Below, piece after piece: positions 30,842-42,407 of a DNA stretch of 64,000 nucleotides. The stretch is from Saprolegnia diclina VS20 (taxonomy: Eukaryota > Oomycota > Saprolegniomycetes > Saprolegniales > Saprolegniaceae), in the NCBI RefSeq assembly GCF_000281045.1, contig NW_008246069.1, forward strand, positions 671,172-735,171, given 5' to 3'. Below the pieces are notes generated by a model, which made no database searches, had not been told where the DNA came from, and saw nothing but the letters and a program-made list of their open reading frames with translations. A program made the position numbers and the translations under genes. How positions within the stretch are numbered: the stretch's first letter is position 1; every line of letters starts with the position of its first letter.

Positions 30842-33800
30842 TCATGTTATGACAAATTCGGGCGAGCAGGGATCGCCTTGGAGGAGCGTCGCGGCCTTGA
30901 ACGCTTCCGCGTCGTTATCTCCCATGTCATCGTCGTCGTTGGCTTGCTGTACGCACGACGGACGCTTGGCTTGGACGATCCAATCGGCAAACTCGACCAA
31001 CCAGGTGGGGTCGTCGTCCGCCAGGTGCACCGCGACGTAGGCCTCGACGGACCGCAGATCGCTGCGCGCCAAATGACCCCGCTCGATGCAGATGGACAAG
31101 AGCGGCAGCGCATGAGCGACCAAGAGCCGATGGACGGGCGCCATGTCAAGGACCGGCTCGACCTCCCAGAGCGACGCACCAGCGTCCAAGAGCTGCAAAA
31201 TCACGTTCGGTGCGATCGCCGGTGCCAAGCATGCCATGTGCAGCGGGGTAAAGCCGTCGTGCTTGACCTTAACGTGGCGCCCCGCGTTCGGCGTTGCGAG
31301 AAGCGGTCCAAGGACGTCGGCGCTGCCTCGTCGCGCAGCAAAGTGCAGCGCCGAGCCGCGCCACTCGGTGTTGAGCTCAACGCGCGTCGGGATTTGTCCC
31401 GAGAGGAGTGGCGTCAAGTACGCGACCACGTCCGCGCTGCGTCCAGCGGCAACTGCGAGTGCGAGGAGCGGGACGTCGGCCCCTTCGGGCGTGAGCTCGG
31501 CACCTGCGTGCAGCAGCTGCCACGTCGCGTTGTCGCTGTGCTGCACAGCGTAGTGAAGAGGGGCGTACGCAAAGTCGCCGTCCAAGAGAAGCGACGCCCG
31601 TGAGCTTATGCTGCGCAGCGCGGTTTCAGGGACGTCCGGTACGAGGTCCCCACAAGGCAGCGTCAAGACGTGGTACGTACCCAGGGCGACGTTGGCGCTC
31701 GAGACGTACGCGACACTGCTGTTGAACAAAGCGGAGGCGCCGACGGGCAGCGTGTCGGTGCGCCGGTCGATGGGCGATACGTCGTGCACGTGGTTGAGGC
31801 CCACGTCGGACTGCAGGAGCAAGTTGATGATCTCGGCGTTGGCGCCTTCGACGTCAGCCTTGCACGCGATGTGAAGCGCGTTGGCATGAGTCGCCGTCGG
31901 CGCCGCCAGGTCTGCGTCATAGGCAAACACTAGGTGCTCCAGGATCTGACGCCGAGTCGGCTGCGAGTCTAGCCACATGGTGGCTCTTTTCGACCCCAAC
32001 AACGACGTCCTACCTCGGAGGTGCTCGTAGCTCGCGTCAATGTCGGGCTCGGTGGCGCCGCAAGCAAAGTGCAGTGGGAGGTACCCTGACTGACTTGCGT
32101 GCAGAAGCAGCTCGGCCGGCGTCGATGGACACATGCTGAGGCTGTGCGGACGCAAAATGTTTTCCAAGCCCGCGGCAAAGATCGCGTCGAGCTCCACGAG
32201 GCGCTTGGCGGCGTCCGACTTGCCCTTGCGCAGGTCGTTGTGCACGCCGGTCGTGACGTCAAACTTGGTCGCGCGGCCAAGAATCATGTCCAGTAGCTGC
32301 ACACTGGCCTCACCGCAGCGCCCGAGACAGAGATAGTGGAGGCTAAAGCAGCCAAACCTACACACCATGCTGTTTACATGTCGCTCTGTGCGAGGGTTTA
32401 CCGATCGCGGACAAACGGATTCGCGCCTCGCTCGAGCAACAGCTTGGCGGGGCCGCTGTGGCCGTGCAAGAGAGCGAGGTGCAGCGGCGTGCGCCCGAGC
32501 TTGTTGCACGCGTTCATGTCGCTGCCCGCATTGAGAAGCGCGGAGATCCACTGCTCGATGACATCCTCCGGGTGCTTTCTCGAGTCGAGGCGGAAGCAGA
32601 GGTCGCAGCCGCGGATGTTGGCGTGGAGGTGACACGTCGATAGAATCCAGTGCAGCGGGTACGTGCCGAGCTCGCTCGTGACGTTCGGGTCGCTGCCGCG
32701 CTCGAGGCACTGCGTCGTGTAGTCGGAAATCGTCTCGACGTACAGACTATCGAGCGCCTTGGCGGTCTCAAACGGGTCGCCCGTCTTGTGATGCCGCGCC
32801 GCGATGAGCGCTTGGACGGCCGGGTCTTGCACAACGCTGGACGAGAAGAGACTGAACTTGAGCACGGGCGTCCCAGCGGCATTGACCGCATTCACGTCGG
32901 CGCCGGCGTCGAGGAGGGCGCGCACCATCATGTCATTGCCGGCGACGAAGGCTTGCATGAGGCAGGACGAACCGTCGCGGTCCGCGAGTTGCGCCGAGAC
33001 TCCTGCGTCGAGCAAGAGCTGTACAAGCGGCGCTTCGTTGAGGTCGATCGCCATGTGAATTGCTGCCTTGGCCATGTACCCAAACCGGCCAAAGTCGAAC
33101 GGCCGAGAGAGCAAGTCGGCGTACCTACACCACTACGTTGTTGCATCATAGGAGAGCGATACGCACCGCGTGGTAATCGTCTTGGTGCGTGCGACCGCGT
33201 CGAGCTGCGGCTGCGACCCGTCTTCCTCTTCATCCAAATACACCTTGAGCTTGGCCTGGACACTGGGCTCGCGTACTTTTCCGAGTTGGATCAGGTACTG
33301 CGCGAGACCGCGCAGGGCGCCTTGGAGACCATCGATCGGAGTCGCATCGATGCGCTGCGTGTCGAGGAGCGCAATGAGCATCGGCAACACGCCGAGGTGC
33401 AGACCCGCGTTCACAAAGAGGTCCATGTCGTACTCGTCCGGGGCCGATTTTTCATCCAAAAGAAGCGAGTGGAGCAGCGCGAGGGCGGCCGCAATGTTGT
33501 CGAGCGGCGAGTCGTCGCGGTGGAAAACGTGGAGAATGGCCTCGAGCACTCGCGCGTGGGCGGCCATGGCGGGCGCAAGAGGGTCTAGGAACGGCCAATG
33601 ACCGAGCTGGACGCCATCGGGTATTGGCTCCAGCGGCGCGTCCAACGCCTGCTTGAGGAGCGACTTGCGCCCGTTCGGGAGCAGCGGAAGCGGGCGCAAG
33701 ATCGCGAGCACTTCGGTGTGCACGTCGAAGTCGGTGATTTCTCGAAGGAATTGCAGCAGCGCAAACGCATGTGTCGCAATGCGCTGCGTGACGCGGTCGC

Positions 33801-36126
33801 CCGTCACGGGAATCTCCTTGACAACAACCGGCTTTTTGTCTTTGGCGCCCTTCTTCTCCACCGGCGGAGGCGGTTCTACGCACTGCGATCGTGCCAATGA
33901 CGAGGGATAGCAGACGTACCGTCTGGGCGAGGCGTCGCGAGTGCGACCCAGTGCGCGTAGCAGCGCGCCAAGGCCGCGACGGCCTGCGCAGCCCACACTT
34001 GCGGCTTAGCGCGAACCGGGGGGTGCTCCAGAGGCGAAATACTGCGGTCGTCAAGCCCCCAAGGAAACGAGAGCGGGTTTTCAAGCAAGATGTCGCCGTC
34101 GGCCGCGTGGTGGACAATGTAACTTACGAGTGGACCCACGGGGCTCTTGGTTTCGTCACCACACGCCTAGCGCGTGGTGACATTTTGGTTGGAGAGGACG
34201 ACGTACATCGCAGGCTTCCGTGCTGTGGATCGAGAGCGGCGCAAGGGCCATAGAGATGTACATGACAAAGCTCGAGTACTTGGCCTCGACAGATCGTCGG
34301 TCGTCGTCGGTCGGCAACTCTGCAAGCGCGTCCGTTGCAAGTGGAGTCGACTGGAGTTTGAACTGATCTTGCAGCACTGTCAAGAGACACGGCGTGCCGA
34401 GGAGGCCAAACTTGGCCCCGTTCTCTTTGTGCTGCACCACCTTGGCCGCGAGGCGTGCTAGAAGGAGTGAAGGGTTGACGTTTGTACATGTCGAGAGGAC
34501 GACACCTGCGCGAAGCTGGGTCGCAGTGTCGGGGATCGCAAAGATGGCTTGGAAGGCATCGTACTGCATGAGTACATTCTCCTCGAGAAAGAGCGGGCCG
34601 TCGCCAGTACAAAGATGAAGAAGCTTGTCGGCAGCATTGCGCACCGTAGCGTAGAGTACTTTGGTCTTGGCGGCCTTCTCGGCCTTGGCTTTGGCTTGGG
34701 CCTCGAGCAGCGCAGGGTCGACTTCTTCGACCGGCGGGGGCGGTGCATCCTTTGTAGGCTTTTCCTTTCCACCCGGTTTCGGTTTGGCTTTGGTTTTTGG
34801 GTCGACGTCATGAGCGTCGGTTCCCTCGGACGAGCCCGAAGCTTCGCGCGGATTGCGCTCGTCGACGACGAGGAAGTAGAGAAGCGTCGTCAAGAGGCCA
34901 GTCTGCGTCGCGGCTGCGAGGCTCGGGCCATGTCGCTCGACGAGTCGACCAATGGACGCGAGGACGCTCAAGGCCGTGGCCATGTTGGCGGACGCCTGGA
35001 GCGTCGATGTTGAGAGAACGGCAGCCATCGCTTGGACGGCGTCGGTGACCATCGTCGCGTTTTCAGCGATCGCAAAGTTGGACACAATGTGCACGCGAGC
35101 GAGCACAAGCACGACGAGACTCAGACACTGGCACGTGGCGTCGACAATCTCGGCTTCGACCGTCCCAAGGAGGGCGGACGTCCAGCTCTGGAGCTTCTCC
35201 GTGAGGTGCGTCACAAGTCCGTCGGCGTTGAGTCGGTCGCGTCCAACGTCTACAAGTCGTGACATGAGTCGAGACATGAGCAATTGTCTGACCGCTTTGA
35301 GTGAGCCACTCGAGCAACTGCAGTGCAAGCAAGGCAAAGCGGGTCTCAGTGTGGTGTAAGAAGCTCAGAATGCCTTTGGGTCCGTCGTCAATCGAAAAGA
35401 GCGTCGCGATGGCCTCGTCGCTCGCGGTGGTGTGCTTGAGAAAGACGAAGAGACCGTTCAGAGCCAAATACTGCAGCTCCGGGGACGGGCTGTGCAGAGC
35501 TGAAGCCAGCTGCTCGATGGGACGCCCCAGGGTTAAGAGCGACGGAAGAAGATCGGAGGCCACCGCCGCCGCACAGCACTCGACCATGCTCGTGTAGATC
35601 TTGATGGCGGCCATCTACAAGCGGTCAATAATAAACGTGCAGCCTTGGTGGTGACCTTGGAGTCGTCGCTGAGAGGCATGCTCAGTGTGTTGAGAAAGTA
35701 CTCGCCGCTATTCCACGGCGATGCGGGCTTCCGGCCTTCCTCGAGCACGTAGAGCACTGGCCAGTGCTTAGTCCGAGTCCAAAAGCGAATTGGATCGTAC
35801 CGTTCTCGGCGCAGGACAGCGCCGGGTCGCCGGACGCAAGCAGCTTGACAAACATTAGCAGCGTTTGGTGCAAGACCTCGTGTTGCTACAAATGCCGTTC
35901 AAGAGTTGGTCGAAGAAGGTGCCATTTTTGTTGCCTTGGTGCGCGTCAGGAAGGCCATGAGGACGGCAACGCAGCCGCCTTCGCGGAAGAAGCGACCGTC
36001 CGTGCCGCAGTACGCGAGGCCCTCAATCTTCTTCCCCGTGTCTTTGAGTTTTAGAAGCTTCGTAGCACGCTTCCACGCCATTCGGAGCTCCTTCGGGAGC
36101 GGCGCCGCCGCCTTTGGCTCCGTCAT
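30842..36126 (-). CDS. Giant armadillo-ankyrin repeat protein
   Basis: Nine-exon gene for roughly 1,680 residues, running from MTEPKAAAPLPKELRMAWKR at 36126 to a stop at 30842. The N-terminal half reads as helical ARM/HEAT-type repeats (SPELQYLALNGLFVFLKHTT; MATALSVLASIGRLVERHG; LALLHSLLLDEKSAPDEYDM) interrupted by Lys/Pro-rich linkers (KTKAKPKPGGKEKPTKDAPP). The C-terminal half carries ankyrin repeats (AAIHMAIDLNEAPLVQLLLD, GRTPLHLALLHGHSGPAKLL, GFTPLHMACLAPAIAPNVIL). The layout recalls ANKAR-type proteins, though the order and size differ. Intron 1 appears to use a GC donor (AAG|GCAACA, near 35.93 kb). Probably a scaffold; a ciliary role is speculation. Confidence 0.85.
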
Positions 36127-36824
36127 CTCGCGCCCCTTCCGGCGAAACGACGTGTGAAGCTGCTCCAATCGACGTTTCGTTCGCACGCCTCGACGTCGTT
36201 GAGTTGAGTTTGACCAACTATAGTTTATGGCTTTGGTTTGACGTTGAATATCACCGAGCATCAACCACGACTGAGGCGCTAGTTGATGAGGGTGGTGCGG
36301 AAGGATCAGAGGGCATGGCACCCCGCCGAGTGTAGCCCTTCGAGAGGAAGCGCGCGCCACCTTATTCGCAACTGCTTAGTGTGAGGCTGTATATGAATAA
36401 TTTCTGCTCCAGAGACGTCTACTGCAAGGAATGTTCGTTCGCTCAATCTGCAAAGCCTTGTGTACAAGATGGCGGGAGCGAAGGTAAAGTCCTTACGAAG
36501 CAACTTGCCACGCATCATAACCTGTTTTGTCTGCTCCCCGAGCTCCCACACGTGGTAAATTCAACGGATACGACAACAGTATCCGGTCGACCCTGTTGAT
36601 GCGAACACACTCGGAGATTTGCCGGCGGGAATCGCTCCATGCGTCTCAAATGTATTGAATTGCACACATCATGTCGCGTTGAATCGTGCAAAGCGCTCCA
36701 TGCGACGTGGCCGCGGATCTTTCGAAAATGCACCAATCCCAGCGCGTTTCCAAAATCTTTTTGGCCAATAGACAGTCGTGCGCTTCGCTCCTGGGTTCAT
36801 TTTGAAAGTTTCCGAGCCAAAGCG
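36127..36824. other. Divergent intergenic region
   Basis: About 700 bases between the giant repeat gene and the FHA gene. Contains GTATCCGGTCG near 36579-36589 and ACGGATAC near 36563; no gene recognised. Confidence 0.5.
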
Positions 36825-37507
36825 ATGCCAAACTTCCTGCTCTTGGACCTCACGGCCGTCCCAGACCATGCGCGTGACCGCCTCCGGGAAGCCGGGTTGA
36901 CCATCATCCCCCTCATGTACCTCCCTATCTCCTCTCATGAAGCACGAGGACGATGGGTCGCAGGCCCCACGGCGAAGGCGTTGCGCTCCGAAAGGGCATG
37001 TTCAAGCACCCGTTCCGCGGGGCGACGGCGCGGGAGCGAGCGCATCTCAAGCTCCTAGGGCGCTGCCACTGCCACCTCGAGACGATCGCAGTCGGGGGTG
37101 GGTTGCTCACGCGACTCACCGGCACGAGCAAACAAGGGACCTACGTCGACCGCGTCCTCTTGCGTGCGATGCCCGATTCTCGAGCCTGGAGCGCCGTACC
37201 TCATGTTCTCGCAACGCATAGAGCTTGGAGATACGCACATTCTATCAGAGGGCGAGCGCGTCGTGCTCCTGGGCCATCGACCGTTCGAGCTGGCGTACGT
37301 TCGGACGTCTCGCAGGTCGATGCGATACTTCCGCGTAGGTACATCTTCCGCAGCATCCCCGACAACGTCTTCTACAATGTGAGCCGGTCTGATCCCGCAA
37401 CGATGCAGTCGTACGATGTGAACGCGCTCATGGCTGCTACGTGGCCCTACGCTCGAAGCTGCCTCGTGGGCCTAACCAAGGACATGCACGACACTGCGAT
37501 GGCGTAG
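36825..37507 (+). CDS. Small FHA-domain protein
   Basis: Predicted 177 residues in four exons: 36825-36916, 36964-37163, 37222-37294 and 37339-37507, in frame. The domain is only visible after splicing: GRCHCHLETIAVGGGLLTRL, then SKQGTYVDRVLLQLGD, then ILSEGERVVLLGHRPFELAY. This follows the forkhead-associated pattern (histidine after the GR strand, S-x-x-G-T-(F/Y)-V, then E-G-(D/E)-x-(V/I)-x-L-G). FHA domains bind phosphothreonine in signalling and DNA-damage proteins. The N-terminal MPNFLLLDLTAVPDHARDRL and the tail after IFRSIPDNVFYNV have no recognised domain. The canonical FHA arginine cannot be placed confidently. Confidence 0.72.
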
Positions 37508-37832
37508 CAAGGTCGACTCGGATCAAATTCTTGAAATACCATCGTGCTTATGCGTCAGCTTGTGCAATCGCTCGTCAAAGACTCGACACGGCGCTGTTTG
37601 GTGGGTCGGTTTGGTCGCCGATATTTGATTGTCGACTTGAATTGTGGCGTGCAAATGCGACCCTGTACGAGCGGCGGTTCTGTGAGTGCTGCAATTTATG
37701 TCGTTGCGCTGGAGCCGATCTCGCAATGGTCCCTACAAGATTATTTGTGCGGGACTTTCTACTCCAAGCGTTTCCGTGAGTCAAAGTCGCTCGCAGAAAC
37801 CGTGCCCATCGCCGCATTTAGCTCGGCCGACG
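37508..37832. other. Intergenic region
   Basis: About 325 bases with an open plus frame of 118 codons (37544-37900) that overlaps the next gene in another frame and lacks a domain. Treated as non-coding. Confidence 0.4.
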
Positions 37833-38923
37833 ATGCGCGAAATGACACCACCGCGAGGAGGCCGGCCATCCTTGGACCCCACCGACCAGGACGAGTCTGA
37901 TCTAGATGACGAGACAAGCGATCGCCTCTTTGGCATTGACTCGAGTCTCCTACTGAAAAGCTACCTTCCAAGCACAGTGGCGGTGCACAAGGAGTTGCAA
38001 GTGAGTCAGTCGCATTGCTCGCTGCGACAATGATGGGAACTGGCTGCGTAGTTGACGACCAGCTTTCGACAGCCCAATGTGCGCCACCAACAAAATGTTG
38101 CATCAACGCCCCCTCAACGGGGACCAAGCCTTGCCGCTGCTACAGTACGAGACCCCCAGCGAACATCGAGAGCAATGGAGGTGCTGCTTTAGCCAAGACA
38201 GTCATATTTCGAAGCTGCGCTACGGAACAAACTCCGCAAGGTATGGCTTCACAGGAATGCAACCATGGAACGACGCGACAATGTATCATCTAGAGCTCAA
38301 GAGAGGTTCTTCCGAGCACATGTCCGTACAGTTAGATAGTCTTGAGTAAGCTCACGTCCGCGAATCTCGTAGTTGAGTTCACAGATACACGTGTCGAGTC
38401 GTGCCCGCAAGTGGTGCAAGAAGCCCCCAGAAAGCCTCGGCCGGCGTCGACTGGCGCGTGTGGCACATTGCGGTCGGCGCGACAAGCCTCTCAAGGCATT
38501 GCGCAACGACCGCTGGCAGCGACGACGAGCCCCAGCGGAGATATTGCGCCGTCGTTGGAAGGCGTACGCATTCGGCAACAACGCATGCTGCTGCCAACTG
38601 TGGGGCAGCCCAACCAGCGCACGCCCAACCAGCGCCTCGCCGAAAAGATCGAGTCTATTGAAGCGTACATGAGAGAGAAGGACATACGACGCATGCAGTC
38701 ATTATTGACGCCGCGCAAGTCAAGGCACGGCAAGTTTGACCACCTCTTCCACTTGAAGGAGAGTCAATGCCCATCGCCTGCAAGCCACCCGCGTCAGAAC
38801 AATCCGCCCGTGATTCAACTGGCAATGTGGGGAACCGAGTCGCGCACTCCGGTACGATCGAATCCCAAGAAGGACATGCTCGTGCCCAAGGCACCCTTCT
38901 CAGCACGAAAACGTGTAGTTTAG
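37833..38923 (+). CDS. Unknown Ser/Pro-rich protein, shares motif with gene at 39969
   Basis: First exon starts at 37833 (MREMTPPRGGRPSLDPTDQD) and contains DRLFGIDSSLLLKSYLP before a donor at 38001. Further exons include LTTSFRQPNVRHQQNVAST and, from about 38388 to the stop at 38923, PNQRLAEKIESIEAYMREKD, then MQSLLTPRKSRHGKFDHLF and PKAPFSARKRVV. The two or three internal introns could not be fixed unambiguously. The motif DR.FG(I/V)(D/E)SS.LL(K/R)SY recurs in the gene at 39969-41112, indicating distant tandem duplication. Probably largely disordered; function unknown. Confidence 0.6.
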
Positions 38924-39094
38924 TCCATAGCGATAGTATTGTCTTCTTTCCCTCGTGTCATATCCGTTGTAAATACGAGCGTTCCTTCACATAAAAACAT
39001 ATTGAGCTCGATACATTGAAACATCGATCCTCCTGGTGACGGGCAAAAATGTCTGCGCATCTATTCTTGTCTTGACCAAGGGACGTGGGCTTGC

Positions 39095-39814
39095 ATGACA
39101 GGGCCGCAGCCTGAGGTGCTTCGTCCTCGCACAGTTGCGAGCCCCATCCGCATCGAAGGCAACATGCACGATTTGTCGCTCAGTGGCGTGCGTTCCAAGC
39201 TCAGCCTCGAAAAGCCAACGCCAAAGCCCAAGCCAGTGGCCGAGAGAACGCTTCTACCACGAGACGCAAAGCAACTTCGACCGCGCATAAGCATGGACGT
39301 GACCGTGGGTACGATGCTCAAGACGATCCAGTGCTTGAAGCAGGCGCCGTCCACCGACGAGCTGCGGCGTGAAGACAGCAACAACGACGCCCGCGTGAAA
39401 GCCACCGATGAGGAGCGTCTCAAGCTGCGTTTCAAGACCATGCGCATGAACAAGGTGTTTGTGACATCGGTGAAAAAAACACCGACGGACGCCCCGCCAT
39501 TTCAAGTGGTGCAAATGGCCAAGCCTGCAATTATGAACTCGTCGCGGCCGCCGTCGCGAGCGAGTGTCTCGCGCTCGTCCAGTCGGGCGGGACGTTCAAA
39601 TCAGTGCGGGATCTTGCTCACAGACGACGAGTTTCCTGCGCCCGCACCTCCAACGCCCGTTGTCACGCGGAAGCAGAGCTTTCGGGACTTTGAACTCATT
39701 AGCCAAGAGGCAGGCGACAAGGTCATCTTTCGCGCACTCGAAGAAAAGCGCGGCCCTGACGTACACGACGGCAGCACGTTTGAGTTTACAAGGTGGGACC
39801 GCAACGAGTGGTAG
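39095..39814 (+). CDS. Unknown basic Ser/Pro-rich protein
   Basis: Single-exon 239-residue protein from the ATG at 39095 (MTGPQPEVLRPRTVASPIRI). The sequence is basic and Ser/Pro-rich with short blocks such as RPRISMDVTVGTMLKTIQCL, ERLKLRFKTMRMNKVFVTSV, a Ser/Arg run (SRPPSRASVSRSSSRAGRS) and QSFRDFELISQEAGDKVIFR. It lies between two motif-sharing genes in the same orientation and may belong to the same cluster. No domain recognised; the SR-like stretch alone is not enough to call a splicing factor. Confidence 0.65.
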   Translation: MTGPQPEVLRPRTVASPIRIEGNMHDLSLSGVRSKLSLEKPTPKPKPVAERTLLPRDAKQLRPRISMDVTVGTMLKTIQCLKQAPSTDELRREDSNNDARVKATDEERLKLRFKTMRMNKVFVTSVKKTPTDAPPFQVVQMAKPAIMNSSRPPSRASVSRSSSRAGRSNQCGILLTDDEFPAPAPPTPVVTRKQSFRDFELISQEAGDKVIFRALEEKRGPDVHDGSTFEFTRWDRNEW

Positions 39815-39968
39815 GAGGACCCAGTGTACAGTAAATGATGTGAAGAATAGCTCATTGTCGACGCGATCAGTTTGCATTTATCGTCGACAATTCTAGTTCG
39901 TCTTCACGATCGACCGTTCACTCTTGGCGCGCCGAAAGTGCACTCGACGGTTTCACAGCTCAAAGGGC

Positions 39969-41112
39969 ATGACATCATCCGACTCGATCCTGGCGCTCAT
40001 GCGCAAGTTTCGATTGACGCCAGACGACTTGAAGTACTATGGAGAGCACATCGGCGTCTTGCCCAACATGCCGCCGACGACAGAAACCGCGTCGGAGCTC
40101 GAGACGGAGACGTTTGACCGCCGGTTCGGGGTCGAGAGCAGCCACCTTCTGCGATCGTACTATCGGACCGAGAACGTGTTACCCGAGACAGACGACGAGC
40201 CATTGATTCAGGTGTAGTTCCGACCGTGTGCTCTAGGCAGCCTGGCTAACTCAGGTTAGGTGACCCCAATTACGATTACACCGCGCTCCAACAACATGCT
40301 CCACGAGGTTCATTTCATGGATGTATTTGTGTTATCACGGCCACGCGATGATCTAGGCAGCGCAACTCAAGCTACGACCAGTAAAGTATCAGCCTTTCGC
40401 TCGCAGAGAAGCAATGATGTCATGTCCGCCACGTTGCGACCTGGTCGTCGAGCCGCCGCCAGTGGTGATGCGAAAAAAGAAAGTGAAAAGGCCAAGCTCC
40501 TGCGGGCCAACGCGACGCGTACAAGAGACCGAGCCCGAGGCAGCGCAACGATTTTGGCCCGCTTCGCAGCGCATTTCGTCGGCAAGTCGACACCGAGTTA
40601 TGTCCACGAAGCCGACCCCTGCCTTGCCTTTGGCGGCTCCGATTGCTAATAGTTTTGGCAGTCAAGCCGTGGCGCCACAACCCACCTCGACTCCTACGGC
40701 TTGCGAGCTTAGCATAGCGACACCGCTCCTTTCGTTGCCGGCCGCCACGTACCAGCGACCGAGGTCAGCGACGATTCATATTCGACAGCCTCTACCCGTG
40801 GAATCGAGTCCTGCTGGCGTCACGCCGACCCCAGCCACGCGACTCGTTGCACAACAAAAGGCGCTGTCGATTTACCTTAACCGCCACTCCAGCCTTCCGC
40901 CCCCAGAGCAACCCAACCAAGATACGGCGTCCTCTCAGCCACTACCTGTAGTCACGTCGTACGACGGAACATCATCGCGCCCTTCACGCGTCCGCCGGAA
41001 ACCCAAGCTCGACTGTAGTCGGCCCAGCTCGGCGTCCCCGAACCCAAAAGGCCGGACCGTGCTTCGTGTCTGCGGTGAGCTGATGTACTCTGTGCGCAGT
41101 GGCGACGCTTAA
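39969..41112 (+). CDS. Unknown Pro/Ser-rich protein, shares motif with gene at 37833
   Basis: Predicted 348 residues in three exons: 39969-40211, 40260-40307 and 40357-41112, a whole number of codons. The N-terminus (SILALMRKFRLTPDDLKYYG) and the motif DRRFGVESSHLLRSYYR are folded-looking; the last 250 residues are Pro/Ser/Thr-rich (PLPVESSPAGVTPTPATR) and end VCGELMYSVRSGDA. Compared with 37833-38923, only the DR.FG..SS.LL.SY block is clearly shared. I do not recognise a family. Confidence 0.65.
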
Positions 41113-41342
41113 TGTATCACTACTTGGTCGTCACCAGTCGCGCTGTGTTGGCGCGGTTTTTTACCAAACACCAGGCAGACTGTTTTTTACCGGATACGAA
41201 AACGACGCTCGCAGTCGACAGCCGTGCTTATTATTATTCCTCTTGTCGAGTATATTGTATGTAAAATATGAAGAGCGTATGATTTAAAAAAAGAAAAGAA
41301 ACACGTGTTGCAAACACCCCGGTTGAAGTGATGGGCGGCGTG

Positions 41343-41354
41343 GTATCCGGATAC
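41343..41354. promoter_or_regulatory. GTATCCGGATAC palindrome upstream of LysM gene
   Basis: Perfect 12-bp palindrome 39 bases before the ATG at 41393; a related ACCGGATAC is at 41189-41197. The cleanest copy of the recurring element. Confidence 0.45.
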
Positions 41355-41392
41355 GCCGGGCCGCGAGGGCGTGCCACTTTCGATTCGGCGGC

Positions 41393-42379
41393 ATGTACGG
41401 GACGTGGGGCAACAAGAAGCAAGCGGCCGAGAGCGCTGCGCCGTTCCGCTACTCGGTGATGAAGGGCGACACGCTCAGCAGCATCGCGGCCAAGACCAAC
41501 ATGGCCGAGAAGAAGATCCGCGAGCTCAACCCGATCGTCTTTAGCGGCAAGAGCAACAACGTGTACCCGGGCCAAGAGCTCATCGTAGACGAGCCGCTCG
41601 CCGTGTCGCTGCCGCCGCCGCCCGAGTTCATCGACCAAGGCTGGGGGCAGATGCACGTCGTGCGGTCCGGCGACACGGTCAAGAGCATCGCGCTCGAGTT
41701 CAACACGACCGAGGAGGCGATCCGCAACGACAACCGCCAGTACTTTCCGAAAGGCGAGCGGGGCATCATGTTTCCTGGCCAAATGCTGCACATCCGCGTC
41801 ATCAATACGATTCCGGACCCGAACCACGTCGACGCCCACGCCATCATGCACGTTGTAACGCACAACGATACATTCGACGCGATCTGCGCCCAGCACAAGA
41901 CAACCAAGGCCCGCCTCCTGCTCAAGAACAAGGGCGCGTTCCCGAACGGCATGAAACCGCGCCTCGTGCCTGGTCAAGCACTCGTTGTCGGTCACAACTC
42001 GGCTGCGGAAGACCGCATGCGGCACATTGGCGAGGTGAAGCTCACCAAGCAAATCCACATCGTGCAGGTCGGCGAGACGCCCGAGTCGGTGGCTGCGCAC
42101 TACGGCATGACGATCGACGAGCTGCGCGAGTTCAACCGCGCCTATTTTCCCAAGGGTTACCGCGGCGAAATCCGGCCCAATCACAAGCTTGTCGTGAAGC
42201 GCGTCGACAACCAAGCGGACGAAGATGGCCGCAACGAGGTGCAGGACAGTGACGACGACGACAACGCTGCCGCCGTGCCCAACACGTACGATACGATTAT
42301 GAGTCCCGTGCGAAAGCCGCGAAAGACCAAGAAGGCGTCGCGGCAGACCAACCAGCAGAGCGACTCGGACTCGGCGTAG
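41393..42379 (+). CDS. Four-LysM-domain protein without signal peptide
   Basis: Single-exon 328-residue protein. Four LysM modules follow one another: FRYSVMKGDTLSSIAAKTNM (about residue 18), MHVVRSGDTVKSIALEFNTT (about 87), MHVVTHNDTFDAICAQHKTT (about 150) and IHIVQVGETPESVAAHYGMT (about 218). Each ends in a (V/I)xPGQ.L-type strand, the fourth as IRPNHKLVV. LysM domains usually bind chitin or peptidoglycan outside the cell, but eukaryotic intracellular LysM proteins exist. Here the start MYGTWGNKKQAAESAAPFRY is not a signal peptide and the tail is acidic then basic (DSDDDDNAAAVP; KPRKTKKASRQ), so the protein is probably cytosolic or nuclear. Converges with the next gene, 28 bases between stops. 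Confidence 0.9.
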   Translation: MYGTWGNKKQAAESAAPFRYSVMKGDTLSSIAAKTNMAEKKIRELNPIVFSGKSNNVYPGQELIVDEPLAVSLPPPPEFIDQGWGQMHVVRSGDTVKSIALEFNTTEEAIRNDNRQYFPKGERGIMFPGQMLHIRVINTIPDPNHVDAHAIMHVVTHNDTFDAICAQHKTTKARLLLKNKGAFPNGMKPRLVPGQALVVGHNSAAEDRMRHIGEVKLTKQIHIVQVGETPESVAAHYGMTIDELREFNRAYFPKGYRGEIRPNHKLVVKRVDNQADEDGRNEVQDSDDDDNAAAVPNTYDTIMSPVRKPRKTKKASRQTNQQSDSDSA

Positions 42380-42407
42380 ACGTGTATAATAGACAGTTCG
42401 TGCAACT

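Noticed and set aside
37544..37900. 118-codon frame before the first motif-sharing gene
   Set aside because: Overlaps a better-supported start in another frame and shows no domain or splice continuation.
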